Positions 24,601 through 33,512 are shown, counted from the first letter of the stretch. The stretch is DNA of 64,000 nucleotides from Cyrtodaria siliqua (GCA_037043455.1 JAWPHD010003076.1:1-64000); one strand, 5' to 3'. Notes: generated from the letters alone by a model not told the origin. Numbers and translations are program-made.

Positions 24601-27600
24601 CTGCATTTTCAAATATCAACAACATGTCCAGAATACAGTTACAGCCAAAAAAAACACAGGAAACTGCACTAAAAAAGGTTTTTAAAGAAATAAAGATTAG
24701 CACCCTTTAATACAGAATTACTTTCGACTGCACCAAGCGAGCACATCCTGTTGATTTAGTTAATTAGACCTTGAAATCTAAATGTTATCCTATTATAACA
24801 AGAATATTCACCTTTTAATGGGAACTGTTGTCTTAAGCGTCTCTAGCCAATATATAACCCCCAACTGCCAACCCGCCCGTCACCCCTCTCAGCGGCCATT
24901 TTTCCACTGACAGTTCCAATGCGGTAACTTTATTGCCGACCATTTTATGTTTGCAATGTCTCACTGTTAACTTTAAAACTTATATTATAAATTAGTTGTC
25001 TTTTTTTGTAACATATTTCCAGTTATTGTATGGGGTCGTGGGGTGGGGTAAGGATGTAGAGAATGTGTATAGATAACTGTAAGTCGCTATTGATATGTTC
25101 ATTAGAAAACAGAGTTATACAAATTGTCAGTAGAATAAACTCATTCATGCTTTCAGTGTTGATTGAGTACCACGTGCATTCTGGAACCATGCACGTGTCA
25201 ACAATTGCCAAGCACGCGTATATCTCGACCACCTTGCCGGCTCACAACATCACGGTTACAAACACCCGGTGTAAGAAAACGTTTTGGTTTTTACTGTAAA
25301 GTGAAAAACTATTGTATATTCTCTATATGTTTACAGAAAGGCGGATTTTTCGAATTTTACACGTTTTATAAATGTTGTATAGCACTTTCCGGAAAGTGTT
25401 GTTATCTGCCCCTGATTTTTCGCTCTTTAGCTCAAGAAGATTACTTCCGGGTAGTATCCTGGAAGGGGTATAAAAACCACTTCCGAACCCCCGCACCTCC
25501 GAACCCCGAACCCTTTACAGAAATTAAAAATACGTATAACTGACAATAAACGAATCATACCGTTATAATTTTAACTGGTATGCATGTATTTAATGTACAT
25601 ATATATATGGTTAGTATTTGATTGCCTTAATTAAAGTATTTGTAGCAAAATTGCTATTTTATTCATCGCTAAGGGTATAAAACCCACTTCCGAACCCTAA
25701 ATCTCCGAACCCCTAGTTTTTGAACGATACGAGGGTTCAACGCGTTAATTATGTAAAGTTTAGCATTCATAAACTAACTAACCTCATTATAAATGTAATT
25801 TCCAGTCTTGGTTTCTTTTATTAATGAAGATACAGCCATTTGTTTACCTTTTTTTACGATACCGAACCCTAATCTAAAAATAATTACGGTGTCATTCGAA
25901 TAACACGTGCTGTGAAAATCGCATGTTTCAATTGTTTTATCTATGCTTATCAATTCGGAAAACACAAACTAATTAATCAGTCATTGATTGGGAATCATTG
26001 ATTGGTGAGCTAAAATCACATCTAATCATATCATAAAGCCGTGACACAAACAAACAGGTATATATTACTTGACTACACTAATTGGTGAACCAAAATCTAC
26101 ACTAATTGGTGAACCAAAATCAGTCACAGGATAAAGCCGAAAAACAAACAAACAAACACTCAGGTAAGCACGGTCATTCTTTGGTATAAATGTCGAATGA
26201 AACTTTGCTAAGTTGTCATTTATTGAATATTAATATTGATATACACATCGATATGGCTCTGTATGTAGGAGATTCCAATTTCCGGTACCTGAAAGGAGAG
26301 GCGAGAGATTCCTCCGTGCTCTTCAGATCTGGTGCCAAAGTGGAAAACATGTCATCTCTCATGGGGGATGCTGTTTTCAGACACCAAGTAAGTCATTTTT
26401 GTAATCATTTATAGTCATTGTTTCCATTGTTTTCGTTGTTTTTATATTGTATTATTTTAATTCAATTAATTATTTCTATTTCTAATACCCTTGATTGTAA
26501 ACTTTATTTAAAAGCATCTTCTCTTATAAACAGACATTTTTGTTAAGTTAAAAGCCTTAAAAAACAAAAAAACAAAAATGTCTAATGTCTTCTATGTCAG
26601 CATTACTGTCTTTTTTTTTCATTTCTGTTTTATATGGTGCTGCGGATTATATGTGACAACCCAAAAAGAATTTTTGGTATGTATTATAAACGAACTTCAT
26701 TCACACCAGAATCCTTATTTAAATGTATTACTGGTGCAATAAAAGCAACTGTTACTATTATGTGATCCTGTTATATGCAAAAACAATTTCTGTTGTTCTT
26801 AAATTAATGATTGAAAAATGTAACACGGGACACATGTAAAGAATCTTAATAATTTATAGATTTTAATAAAATATATATACAGTATATATAGAATTGTACA
26901 ACACTGGATGTAGTTTTGATATTTTTACCAACAAAATTAACAATAAGAAAAAAAATGTGTTATGGTATGTGTTTTCCGAATTGATAATCATAGATAAAAC
27001 AATTGAAATATGCGATTTTCACAGCACGTGTTGTTCGAATGACACCGTAATAATTTTTAGATTAGGGTTCGGTATCGTAAAAAAAGGTAAACAAATGGCT
27101 GTATCTTCATTAATAAAAGAAACCAAGACTGGAAATTACATTTATAATGAGGTTAGTTAGTTTATGAATGCTAAACTTTACATAATTAACGCGTTGAACC
27201 CTCGTATCGTTCAAAAACTAGGGGTTCGGAGATTTAGGGTTCGGAAGTGGGTTTTATACCCTTAGCGATGAATAAAATAGCAATTTTGCTACAAATACTT
27301 TAATTAAGGCAATCAAATACTAACCATATATATATGTACATTAAATACATGCATACCAGTTAAAATAATAACGGTATGATTCGTTTATTGTCAGTTATAC
27401 GTATTTTTAATTTCCGTAAAGGGTTCGGGGTTCGGAGGTGCGGGGGTTCGGAAGTGGTTTTTATACCCCTTCAGTATCCTGGGAACAACGGTAAACAAAC
27501 AAGGGAAAATCGATATTTCGCGCTCATAGATTTATTGTTTTAAACGATGCCGTCAAGCCAAAGATACTGTTATGTATGTAAAAATCATGGACAAAAGATT

Positions 27601-29569
27601 ATTGACGGGAAAATAGTGTCCATGCAACGTTTTCCAGCCAATTTACTACCCGGAAGTAAACTTCTTGAGCTAAAGAGCGAAAAATCAGGGGCAGATAACA
27701 ACACTTTCCGGAAAGTGCTATACATATAGTATAACATATTATAACAACTATAATATGATATACTATTTTGTTTTTAAATTTCGATCAACCAATGAATGGG
27801 AATCCATTTATTCACCCCGCAATAGGTTTGTGAGTGTCGGGGTGGGCCACCCCTCAACAAACCGTACATATATGTATGTAATATGCATCATGTTTATATA
27901 TAAACAGTTTTCACAATATTTAAATATATTCAGTATACAAATATATATATACACATACATATATACATGTTTATACATATATAAACAAATGCATATCATG
28001 ATTAGAAACTGTATAAATGGGGAGTTTATTTTAACATCTTTACAATTTCAAAAGAAGATTTAAAATACACTTTTCTGAAAGAGGGACTCTGTAATCTGAT
28101 GGTTTTTCAAAATAGTTTTATTTGCAAATAAACCAGATTGCTGTGTGTCATTTTAATCTTGAAAGCAGAAAATATTTACAATTGTCAAAATATTTATTTT
28201 ATTACTTTAATACGCCTTCATTGATAATTGTAAAGATGTTTTTCGCTTTTTTTCAAAACCCAGCATATACATTTTATTTAAATAATTGTTTAACGCGGAA
28301 CTTTTTCTTTTCTGTGGCAAAGAAAAAACACAAAACAGAACAAAAAAAAACAAAACAAAAAGCTAGATGTGTTACACAGTGTAACGCTTAAATTTTAAGA
28401 CACAAACTAATTAAGTAGGGATTTATAAGTCAACCAAAGTTTTTCAAATGTATCCAATGCAATACTTTTAATTGCATTTATTTTTTTCAGTTTGATTTAT
28501 GTATTTCATTTGTTTTTGAAATTTATAAACAATGGTAATCATCCATCTAACTTACATTTATATATGAAGTATTTGCATGCAAAATTAATTTATTTAAAAC
28601 AATGTCATATTGACTAGACCCAAATATGATTACTTTTGTAGTCCATTCCGGTTGGATTATTATATTATTGTCATTGCAAGCAATATGATATACTATTAAC
28701 TGAGCTAATCTTGAATCAGCAGAGCTATCGTGGCGCAGTAAGAATTAGGTAAAACAATATTTCGCACAAAAACGCTTGTTAAAGAGTGTGTGGGAGTGGT
28801 GGGGCGGGTGTAGAAAGAATAAAAGAAAACACTTCTGTAGAGTTTGATGCGTTAAATACGTACAACAAACCTCAAATAGGAGTAACATATTTAATTAGGA
28901 TAGCAAGTTTTCACATGCTTGTAATCTAATTTCCACGCTAACCCATTTACATGTAAACATGGAATCTTAAAAATACCCGTTAATGTTGGTATAACGCTAA
29001 AGATATTCACTCTTTTAATAATAAACGTAAATTGTCCTTGCTTGTAACGGACATAGGCATCCACTGAATAAGCTAATGCTTTCAGATATTGTGACAGTTC
29101 AAGATGTGTTTAATATTAAGATATATATTCTATTAAACGTTTACATACAAACCTGTTCAAGAAACCACCTCTATTAAGAAATCTGCCTTTAAGTTAAACG
29201 ACCACCGTTTCAGTTATTTATTATTTTGTTTTAATTAAAATTGACCTGTTTAATTTGCTCTCATTTGATTTAGTTTGCGGTAAAGTGCATACCTACGATG
29301 TAATTGCGTTTTTGTGCTTCGATTGTATACAATCATTTGTAATTTCTGTATAACGAGACCACCAATATGTATCTTACCTTTAATGGTATGGTGTCTTAAT
29401 ACAGGTTTGTTATAACTGTAACCATGATTCAATATTAATTTCAGCGGGCGCCATTATCCTCAACAACATTGCTACGATAATAACTCCAGATATCGAGGGT
29501 GAAAATGGCGTCGTCCACGTTATCGACCACGTGCTCATGCCAGAAATTCTAAAGCCTGTCATTGGCTAG
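12566..29569 (+). CDS. Gene A: secreted protein with two FAS1 (fasciclin) domains, seven exons
   Basis: Spliced coding sequence: 12566-12719, 18625-18836, 22300-22381, 22786-22902, 24047-24151, 25157-25270, 29445-29569. These total 909 nt, encoding 302 residues plus TAG. Residues 1-20 form a signal peptide (hydrophobic VSVLVLVSYIVTVQA). FAS1 domain 1 has its H1 motif FTLLVPTNAAF at 54-64 and H2 motif ATNGVIHLID at 139-148. Domain 2 has YTMFAPSNAAM at 194-204, EYHVHSG at 227-233 and NGVVHVIDHVLMP at 282-294. No cysteine and no membrane or GPI tail is visible, so the product should be soluble and extracellular. FAS1 proteins act in cell and matrix adhesion; the specific role is unknown. Domain 1 has YL in place of the usual YH (residues 88-89). 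All junctions are GT/AG and intron phases are 1,0,1,1,1,1. Exon boundaries are inferred without transcript data. Confidence 0.85.
13215..13850 (+). repeat. GC-rich tandem repeat, four units of ~157-174 bp
   Basis: GTGTACATACGTCGTCATTG or close variants occur at about 13219, 13376, 13544 and 13718. Each unit continues through AAAGGGGTCCAA, GCGGCCGTCGGC and a GCCGGCGGCAG-like word. CpG and GC content are far above the surroundings. It lies in intron 1 of gene A. An open frame through part of the array is a by-product of the repetition. Confidence 0.85.
14553..14712 (+). CDS. Exon-like frame inside E1, unknown function
   Basis: Flanked by an acceptor (ACATTTCAG) and a donor (ATG|GTAATA). It reads in one frame as a basic, probably helical stretch (NHYFVSEERNRLEGRKKQG, then GALWVRYERARRNESKMLL). 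I do not recognise the family. It runs opposite to the zinc finger exon in the same element, so one of the two may be spurious. The surrounding open frame is 14488-14733. Confidence 0.35.
15468..15625 (-). CDS. C2H2 zinc finger exon inside E1
   Basis: On the minus strand an acceptor (TATTTTTAG) precedes ATGAATAAG and a consensus donor (CCA|GTAAGT) ends the frame. The ~52 residues contain CRHCGISLTSKEGVRTHELR followed by H, i.e. C-x2-C-x12-H-x3-H, a classical C2H2 finger. A second, degenerate finger (YTCCDKMFYSAANLQRH) lacks the normal cysteine spacing. If not spliced, the frame stops at TAA immediately after CAG. It probably encodes the DNA-binding part of a protein belonging to E1. Alternatively it is a captured host exon. 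Confidence 0.5.
16829..17001. repeat. Palindromic cluster of GATGGTAAGATGC words, first
   Basis: Copies of GGTCGATGGTAAGATGCGAT are followed by their reverse complement (ATCGCATCTTACCATCGACC) within the same 170 bases, with a short reverse block also at the left end. The whole can fold into a long cruciform. A second cluster made of the same words is at 17671-17845. Confidence 0.9.
17671..17845. repeat. Palindromic cluster of GATGGTAAGATGC words, second
   Basis: About seven direct copies of GGTAAGATGCGATGG-type words are followed by reverse-complement copies ending near 17840. It has the same architecture as 16829-17001 and lies 670 bp downstream, both in intron 1 of gene A. Open frames on the minus strand through the cluster are repeat artefacts (HRILPSHLTID repeated). 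Confidence 0.9.
17948..18170. mobile_element. 223-bp MITE-like element
   Basis: TAAGGCC at the left and GGCCTTA at the right bound an inverted pair that includes TGTGTTTAGGGTAAC (17971-17985) and GTTACCCTAAACACA (18134-18148). No coding capacity. It sits in intron 1 of gene A. Confidence 0.65.
18585..18616 (+). repeat. (ATT)n microsatellite at the exon 2 acceptor
   Basis: About ten ATT units end only nine bases before the AG of the gene A exon 2 acceptor, taking the place of a normal polypyrimidine tract. Confidence 0.9.
18625..18836 (+). CDS. Gene A exon 2: core of FAS1 domain 1
   Basis: Phase 1 in, phase 0 out. Encodes residues 52-122 with the H1 motif DFTLLVPTNAAF, then LSDMLKYLMVSG, where the His of the usual YH pair is Leu. 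Acceptor TTTAAG|GGG, donor GCG|GTGAGTAT. The last ~45 bases and the start of the intron are the apparent source of the 62-bp array at 19735-21180. Confidence 0.85.
18921..19718. mobile_element. E2: 0.8 kb palindromic element in intron 2 of gene A
   Basis: TATGGGAAGC and CATAACCGTCAAAATGTGGATA at the left are mirrored by TATCCACATTTTGACGGTTAT and GCTTCCCATA at the right. The arms continue inward for about 190 bp (for example AATATGTACGTCATCAAATGA at the right). The right half holds three or four tandem copies of a block starting GCGTCGTATGGTTTG and containing ACACCGTATCATTTCACTTC. No ORF. It is most likely a foldback transposon whose right arm has expanded in tandem. Confidence 0.8.
19735..21180 (+). 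repeat. 62-bp tandem array (about 21 units) derived from the exon 2 / 5' splice site of gene A
   Basis: The unit contains GGACACACGTTTAGAGTATAC, ATATCCACGGTGCGTATTGG and GGAGGATAAAACAGTACA. Unit starts at 19911, 19973, 20035, 20097 and 20159 give a 62-bp period; one unit near 20345 is 2 bp shorter. The same order of words occurs once at 18792-18850, across the exon 2 end: GGACACACGCTAAGAGTGTAC, AGATCTGCG|GTGAGTATTGG, AGAGGATGAAACAGT. The first unit (about 19748-19800) is the closest to the exon and has donor-like CGG|TAAGTATT. Open frames here are by-products. Confidence 0.9.
21190..21696. other. Intronic sequence, nothing recognised
   Basis: Intron 2 of gene A. No repeat or exon was identified. 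Confidence 0.4.
21697..22280. repeat. Repeat family R5 with internal hairpin, copy 1
   Basis: Shares blocks with 40375-40860. ACAATATAAACCCGCTGGAAATATTTTATTTC lies in the same order in both, and the minus strand of 21960-22080 matches the plus strand of 40580-40710 (AACGTA..GTCGCTTAAAATAA). Between about 22155 and 22220, GGGACTTGAA pairs with TTCAAGTCCC around a loop. The family appears to be a foldback repeat. Confidence 0.6.
22300..22381 (+). CDS. Gene A exon 3: end of FAS1 domain 1
   Basis: Phase 0 in, phase 1 out. Encodes residues 123-149 with the H2 motif ATNGVIHLID. Acceptor TATGTTTCAG, donor CAG|GTATGC. Confidence 0.85.
22707..22729 (+). pseudogene. Duplicated acceptor and start of exon 4
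   Basis: TATTCCAGTTCTCGATGTAC repeats, with one mismatch, the real exon 4 acceptor and its first bases (GTTCCAGTTCTCGATGTAC at 22779-22797). Using this decoy would lead within a few codons to an in-frame TGA (CTCTCAAACTGA). Confidence 0.75.
22786..22902 (+). CDS. Gene A exon 4: linker and start of FAS1 domain 2
   Basis: Phase 1 in and out. Encodes residues 150-188 (LDVPEGTVIDILGNPQYNVS, then KFLQIVHQSHLDRNYANP), the helical start of the second FAS1 domain. Acceptor TTTTGTTCCAG, donor CCCCA|GTAAGT. In gene B this part is joined to the preceding exon without an intron. Confidence 0.85.
22903..23365 (+). repeat. 17-bp tandem array built from the exon 4 5' splice site
   Basis: From the donor onward the intron is a run of about 25 units of AAACCCCAGTAAGTATC and variants. 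The real exon 4 ends AAACCCCA|GTAAGTATT, so the unit is a copy of the exon end plus the donor. Many units keep a perfect CA|GTAAGTA. The spacing varies because of units such as AAACCAGTATC. Confidence 0.9.
23368..23449 (+). pseudogene. Decayed duplicate of gene A exon 4
   Basis: Immediately after the 17-bp array, ATCC-TA-GTAATCCG, TACAACGTATCCAGGTTCCT, CGCAGTCGCAC-TTCGATTGG and AATAATAAGTAT follow exon 4 almost word for word (ATCCTAGGTAACCCGC, TACAACGTATCAAAGTTCCT, CATCAGTCGCATCTCGATAGG). Several substitutions and the loss of the 5' part make it a dead exon. Confidence 0.8.
23450..24046. other. Intronic sequence, nothing recognised
   Basis: Intron 4 of gene A after the duplicate exon. AT-rich, no repeat identified. 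Confidence 0.4.
24047..24151 (+). CDS. Gene A exon 5: H1 region of FAS1 domain 2
   Basis: Phase 1 in and out. Encodes LNRYTMFAPSNAAMAALPQA and the following helix to residue 223. Acceptor ACGTTTCAG, donor AGAA|GTGAGG. Confidence 0.85.
24152..25156. other. Intron 5 of gene A, nothing recognised
   Basis: About 1 kb of AT-rich sequence without repeats or exons that I can support. Confidence 0.45.
25157..25270 (+). CDS. Gene A exon 6: YH motif region of FAS1 domain 2
   Basis: Phase 1 in and out. Encodes MLIEYHVHSGTMHVSTIAKH, ISTTLPAHNITVTNTR and a split Ser. The donor is read as CGGT|GTAAGA because it keeps phase 1 into exon 7; the alternative CCCG|GTGTAA breaks the frame. Confidence 0.85.
26190..26390 (+). 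CDS. First-exon-like frame in E3 with SGNH-like GDS motif
   Basis: From the ATG at 26190 (or 26253) the frame reads MALYVGDSNFRYLKGEARDS, then VLFRSGAKVENMSSLMGDAV, and ends at a consensus donor, CAA|GTAAGT. The hydrophobic-V-G-D-S-N pattern resembles block I of SGNH/GDSL proteins. This is a motif-level resemblance only; downstream blocks were not found. It may belong to the mobile element or be a captured fragment. Confidence 0.4.
26894..27160 (+). CDS. Exon-like frame spanning E3 interior and right arm, unknown function
   Basis: Reads into VFSELIIIDKTIEICDFHST, IIFRLGFGIVKKGKQMAVSS and LIKETKTGNYIYNE, ending at a possible donor GAG|GTTAGT. The same peptide, with few changes, is encoded on the minus strand of the left arm (25774-25965). 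The frame is therefore conserved in both arms, but that follows from arm identity. No family recognised. Confidence 0.35.
   Translation: MYNTGCSFDIFTNKINNKKKNVLWYVFSELIIIDKTIEICDFHSTCCSNDTVIIFRLGFGIVKKGKQMAVSSLIKETKTGNYIYNEVS
27547..27729 (+). CDS. THAP-like zinc finger N-terminus in the right arm of E3
   Basis: The first residues, MPSSQRYCYVCKNHGQKI, followed by DGKIVSMQRFPAN, resemble the start of a THAP domain: Met near the N-terminus, C-x2-C, K-N, then a V-S-x-x-(R/K)-F-P segment. The later C-x2-H pair and the conserved Trp are not in this frame, which runs into the terminal inverted repeat and stops at 27729. A first exon of a THAP-type transposase is possible. THAP domains are used by P-element-type transposases. 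Confidence 0.4.
   Translation: MPSSQRYCYVCKNHGQKIIDGKIVSMQRFPANLLPGSKLLELKSEKSGADNNTFRKVLYI
27730..29444. other. Intron 6 of gene A after E3, nothing recognised
   Basis: 1.7 kb of AT-rich sequence with simple TA runs around 27930-27990. No exon or repeat family found. Confidence 0.45.
29445..29569 (+). CDS. Gene A exon 7: C-terminus of FAS1 domain 2
   Basis: Phase 1 in. Encodes GAIILNNIATIITPDIEGEN and GVVHVIDHVLMPEILKPVIG, then TAG. Acceptor TTAATTTCAG. The H2 motif NGVVHVID is typical of FAS1 and the protein ends shortly after it. Confidence 0.9.
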
Positions 29570-29646
29570 TACAAACCACGTGTTCATGCCATCCATTGGA
29601 TACTCTACATACAATTGTTTTTTTTTTATGTTAAACACCGTTTGTT

Positions 29647-29656
29647 AATAAATAAA
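29647..29656 (+). terminator. Polyadenylation signal of gene A
   Basis: Two overlapping AATAAA hexamers lie about 78 bases after the stop codon. Confidence 0.65.
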
Positions 29657-29859
29657 TACCGATAACAAAAATAAAATGACTGTATTCCTTTTTTGTAGTA
29701 CATGTTCAAGAAATTGCAACTAAATAGCATTCATTGTCTTTCAGGTCCAATCTCAATGCATGGATTATTTAGCGTACATCGTTGTGTTTTATAATCAATT
29801 ATATTAGCACTCGGATTCGGAATGGCTTAACATGCCGCACTGTTGACATTTTAAATATT

Positions 29860-29985
29860 GAGTTCTGCTCAACCCGGGTCTAGAGGGCTTGAACGGTAAT
29901 TAGCATTTTACCATTACCTTTCAATCAAATCGAGACTGCAATATCTTTTTTATATTTGTCGTGTACGGCAATTTCCCTTTCACCA
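29860..29985 (+). repeat. Repeat family R2, copy 1
   Basis: ATTGAGTTCTGCTCAAC, GAACGGTAATTAGCAT, CAATCAAATCGAGACTGCAA and TCGTGTACGGC are shared in order with 32844-32980; the last part also with 36870-36965. About 130 bp, non-coding. Confidence 0.8.
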
Positions 29986-30117
29986 TTCATAATCATTTTA
30001 GTCAGATGCTTGAAAACTGTGTATACTAGGAGTAAAACTGACAACGAGTAATGCTGGTGTTTGAGGTGAATTGGCGCGTTATCCATTATTTATCACAAGA
30101 TATACTAGAATAGTTAG

Positions 30118-31004
30118 ATATTGGTTGAAATTAGTTACAACAGAAAATATAATTTATCATCTATATATAAATCTTCATTATCTGATTGTGAAAGTGGTTT
30201 ATACAATTGGTTATCCAATGTAAAATCTCTGCTTAATACGTATGGCTTTATGTATGTATGGGGTTATCCTTTAAGGGTGAACCATCAACATTTTATATCT
30301 AGTTTTAAACAGAGGTTGGTGGATTGTTTTATTTTAAAAGTGGAAAATAGAGTATTATCAAGTTTGTATAGACATGTTAAAGATAGTTTTGGATATGAAA
30401 ACTATCTGAATATTTTATGTACAAAAAGATTACGAAGTGTTTTTACTAAATTATGTTTATCTTCACATAGCTTAAGAATTGAGACAGGTCGTTATGCAAG
30501 ACATAGGATTGAAAGAAATGAAAGAGTTTGTCAAATATGTAATTCAACTGAAATTGAAGACGAATTTCACTTTGTTTTAATTTGTACAGCTTATAATGAT
30601 ATTAGAAAGAAATATATCAGAAAATATTACATACAAAGGCCAAATATGTTTAAATTTATAACACTTCTACAATTTTCAAAGAAGGAAGAACTTTTTAATT
30701 TAAGTAAATATTTGTCAGAGGCGTTTGCTGTCAGATGTTCTATTCCAAATATTATTTCTTAAAAATATTCGAGTACATCCTCACATAAATTTTTATTTTA
30801 TATATAATTCCTTTTGTTTTTTGATATCCTTGGATTATTGATTAAAATGTGTGATTTATATGAGCTATGATTAATTAAGGAGTATTGAAAATTGAACTAT
30901 AAGTGAGTGTGTAGAAGTATGTGTAACCTGTCATGTGATTATAATCATGTATTACAAATTATGTATGTAATGATGAGAAACTGTAAAAGTTTAAGTCAAT
31001 AAAG

Positions 31005-31091
<87 letters not shown>

Positions 31092-31092
31092 A

Positions 31093-31135
<43 letters not shown>

Positions 31136-31155
31136 ATATCTATCTATATATCTAT
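30118..31155 (+). mobile_element. 5'-truncated LINE with (TATC)n tail
   Basis: The ORF remnant at 30121-30762 is followed by a ~240-bp 3' UTR ending in AAGTCAATAAAG and a (TATC)n tail from 31004 to 31155. A tetranucleotide tail after a 3' UTR is a usual way for some LINEs to end. The missing 5' part implies abortive reverse transcription. Confidence 0.75.
30121..30762 (+). pseudogene. C-terminal end of a LINE ORF2
   Basis: 213 residues with no intact N-terminus. The pattern near the end (SLRIETGRYARHRIERNER, VCQICN, EDEFHFVLICTAYNDIR) is the zinc-knuckle region found after the reverse transcriptase in several LINE clades: C-x2-C, then H-x4-C. No RT or endonuclease motif remains. The open frame has stayed intact, suggesting a fairly young insertion. 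It is not a host gene. Confidence 0.7.
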
Positions 31156-31469
31156 AATAAAAAGGACGTCCTATTAACATGATAGTAGGCAGAATTTGAA
31201 CATTTAAATAAAAACAGTGAGTGTTGAACACATATTGGGTGTAATCTAAAGTTGAAATTAAACCATACCAATTCACGTGTCTTGTATTTTAGTTCTACTT
31301 ATTTTTCACCTAATTTTGTGTGATAAATTTCATTTTCTGGAATTTATGCTTGGGTACATAATGGCATAGCCACAAGAAAGTACTCACTTACTTGACAGAA
31401 GCCAGACCAACAAGAGAATAAAACAGTAAGGCACAACACGGTACGACTGAAGACAAACACCAAGTTAGT

Positions 31470-31790
31470 AAGCAAGTAAGTAAGTAAGTAAGTAAGTAAA
31501 TCCTTTATTAACGTGACATGTGTATATACAATATAAATGCAAGTACAAGCAAGCATATATTAAACAGTAGATCGGTATATCATACACCCGGCCCACTGGG
31601 CCTATAAGTCACTATTACAAAATATATCAAACTATCAAGTTCCAGTTCAATCACATTATGACAATGACAATTTATTTAAAGCAGATCATGGCTACGATAA
31701 TGCAATTTAAAGTCTCACCCGAAGGACTGCTCAGGTGTGAAATTATTTTTATTATCGAAATACTTAAAACGAACTTCACACATGATCAGT
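31470..31790 (-). mobile_element. 3' end of a LINE/SINE on the minus strand with (TTAC)n tail
   Basis: On the minus strand the sequence ends GTTAATAAAGGATTTACTTACTTAC..., i.e. a polyadenylation-like word followed by a tetranucleotide tail (31466-31500). The preceding ~290 bases show no ORF. Confidence 0.5.
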
Positions 31791-31865
31791 CTTTCGGATT
31801 AGACTTTAAACCGTAGTCTGCTCGCTAAAATGTCCACTGCAATACAGCAAGGTTAGATAAACGCT
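31780..31865. repeat. Repeat family R3, copy 1
   Basis: GTCTGCTCGCTAAAAT, CAATACAGCAAG and ACGCTTA recur in the same order at 56275-56345, next to the first exon of gene B. Confidence 0.65.
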
Positions 31866-32843
31866 TATATGCACAATTAATACAATTTTCAAAGACTCAA
31901 ACAAATATGTTTGTATAAGTAATCTTGACTGAACTTCTTGTAACATGATACGTTAGTAAAAGTGAACATGTAACTTCATCCGTGTTGTAAACTATAGAAT
32001 ATCACTAAAATACCAAATACTCCAATGGCAATCGACAATCATAGTCACAAAGTCAATATATGCAGAGTTTACCCCTCCTCTTGTCTCGTATACGTTACGT
32101 CTGACATCAACGCCGCGTGGAAAAACTAGCGTTTGTCATGTTTTGGAATGTTGTTAGATTCTGGTTCTAAAGCGTGACGTACATGTAACTCTTGCACATT
32201 ACAGACTTGTTCAACTGAAGATAATACGGATGACAGCAAAGACCAGCCCCTGGCATTAACACCATTTTGTTTTAAAGTTCAAACACTCTTGCTGCATGGG
32301 GCCTAGGATTATTATATTGGCCTTTGCACCACCACCCTCGGAAACTGACGTCTCAGAAAAGGGATAGCTTTGTCTCTCAAATCTCATTTACTACAGTTAA
32401 TGTTAAATGGGTACTTAAAGAGGTCCAGTGTTTGGTGTTCAACATGTCAATATCTTTTTTCATTCTTATCATTTGTTACCACTACGCGTGTAGCGTATTT
32501 TATACTACATGAACACAATTATCTATGATGGAATCATTTTGCAGGAGTTATTTCCCTTCAAGTGTTGTTTAAAAAAACTGCATATGTCCTCGTTCCATTT
32601 GTTAAGCTTGAAAGAAACTCCACCCTTTAAATTTGTTTATAAATATACGAGCAAAAAACTTACAAAACACAGGACGATGACATTTAATTTTTGCTAGACT
32701 CATCTAATTGACATAGTGCAAAGGATGTTCCTTTGGCATTAATGCGTGCTCCACATAGGGGGACAAATGATTTTAAATAAAAATAGCGTTATGCATGCCA
32801 TTTTCGGGATAGTTAAAATTCTGTACTATTGATTTTATGAATA
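31866..32843. other. No recognised feature
   Basis: About 1 kb without supportable genes or repeat matches. Confidence 0.4.
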
Positions 32844-32980
32844 TTGAGTTCTGCTCAACTCGGGGCTATGGGTCGCGAACGGTAGCTAGCATATTTCACT
32901 ACCGTTCATGAACAGTCTCAATCAAACCGAGACTGCAATATTTCGTATTTATCGTGTTCGGCCGTTTCCAAAGGTCCACT
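32844..32980 (+). repeat. Repeat family R2, copy 2
   Basis: ATTGAGTTCTGCTCAACTCG, CGAACGGTAGCTAGCAT, CAATCAAACCGAGACTGCAA and GTGTTCGGCCGTTTCCAAAG. Continues the family seen at 29860 and 36870. Confidence 0.8.
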
Positions 32981-32999
32981 CTCATACTCTTTTATATAG

Positions 33000-33512
33000 A
33001 AAACCATTGAGATATCTTATATATAGTTATATAGAAAACCATTGAGATATCTTATATATAGTTATATAGGAAACTCTTCAGATATATTATACAAAGTTAT
33101 AAAGAAAACTCTTCAGATATATTATACAAAGTTATATAGAAAACTCTTCAGATATATTATACAAAGTTATTCAGATATATTATACAAAGTTATATAGAAA
33201 ACTCTTCAGATATATTATACAAAGTTATATAGAAAACTCTTCAGATATATTATACAAAGTTATATAGAAAACTCTTCAGATATATTATACAAAGTTATAT
33301 AGAAAACTCTTCAGATATATTATACAAAGTTATATAGAAAACTCTTCAGATATATTATACAAAGTTATTCAGATATATTATACAAAGTTATATAGAAAAC
33401 TCTTCAGATATATTATACAAAGTTATATAGAAAACTCTTCAGATATATTATACAAAGTTATATAGAAAACTCTTCAGATATATTATACAAAGTTATATAG
33501 AAAACTCCTGAG
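33000..33512 (+). repeat. 35-bp tandem array, about 13 units
   Basis: The unit contains GTTATATAGAAAACTCTTCA and GATATATTATACAAA. Two places (near 33165 and 33365) show an identical internal deletion giving GTTATTCAGATATATTATAC, so a block of several units was itself duplicated. Confidence 0.9.

Larger units (their letters stand above)
25378..27725. mobile_element. E3: 2.35 kb element with ~590-bp inverted arms, in intron 6 of gene A
   Basis: The outer ends are TATAGCACTTTCCGGAAAGTG and CACTTTCCGGAAAGTGCTATA. The left arm runs to about 25966 and the right arm starts about 26965. They are near-identical in reverse complement over TGCCCCTGATTTTTCGCTC, CTTCCGAACCCCCGCACCTC, ACCGAACCCTAATCT and more. 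The right arm holds ~170 bases (27485-27655) absent from the left. The left arm keeps the flanking words GGGTAGTA and TATCCTGG, so the left is the deleted copy. The interior carries exon-like frames (26190-26390, 26894-27150, 27547-27660). It is probably a DNA transposon with very long TIRs. I do not recognise its superfamily. Confidence 0.8.

Noticed and set aside
25268..25269. Alternative exon 6 donor CCCG|GTGTAA
   Set aside because: It would leave phase 2 and break the frame into exon 7. CGGT|GTAAGA two bases on keeps phase 1 and a better consensus.
30121..30762. A 213-residue host gene
   Set aside because: It has the zinc-knuckle pattern of a LINE C-terminus and is followed by a LINE-type 3' UTR and tetranucleotide tail.
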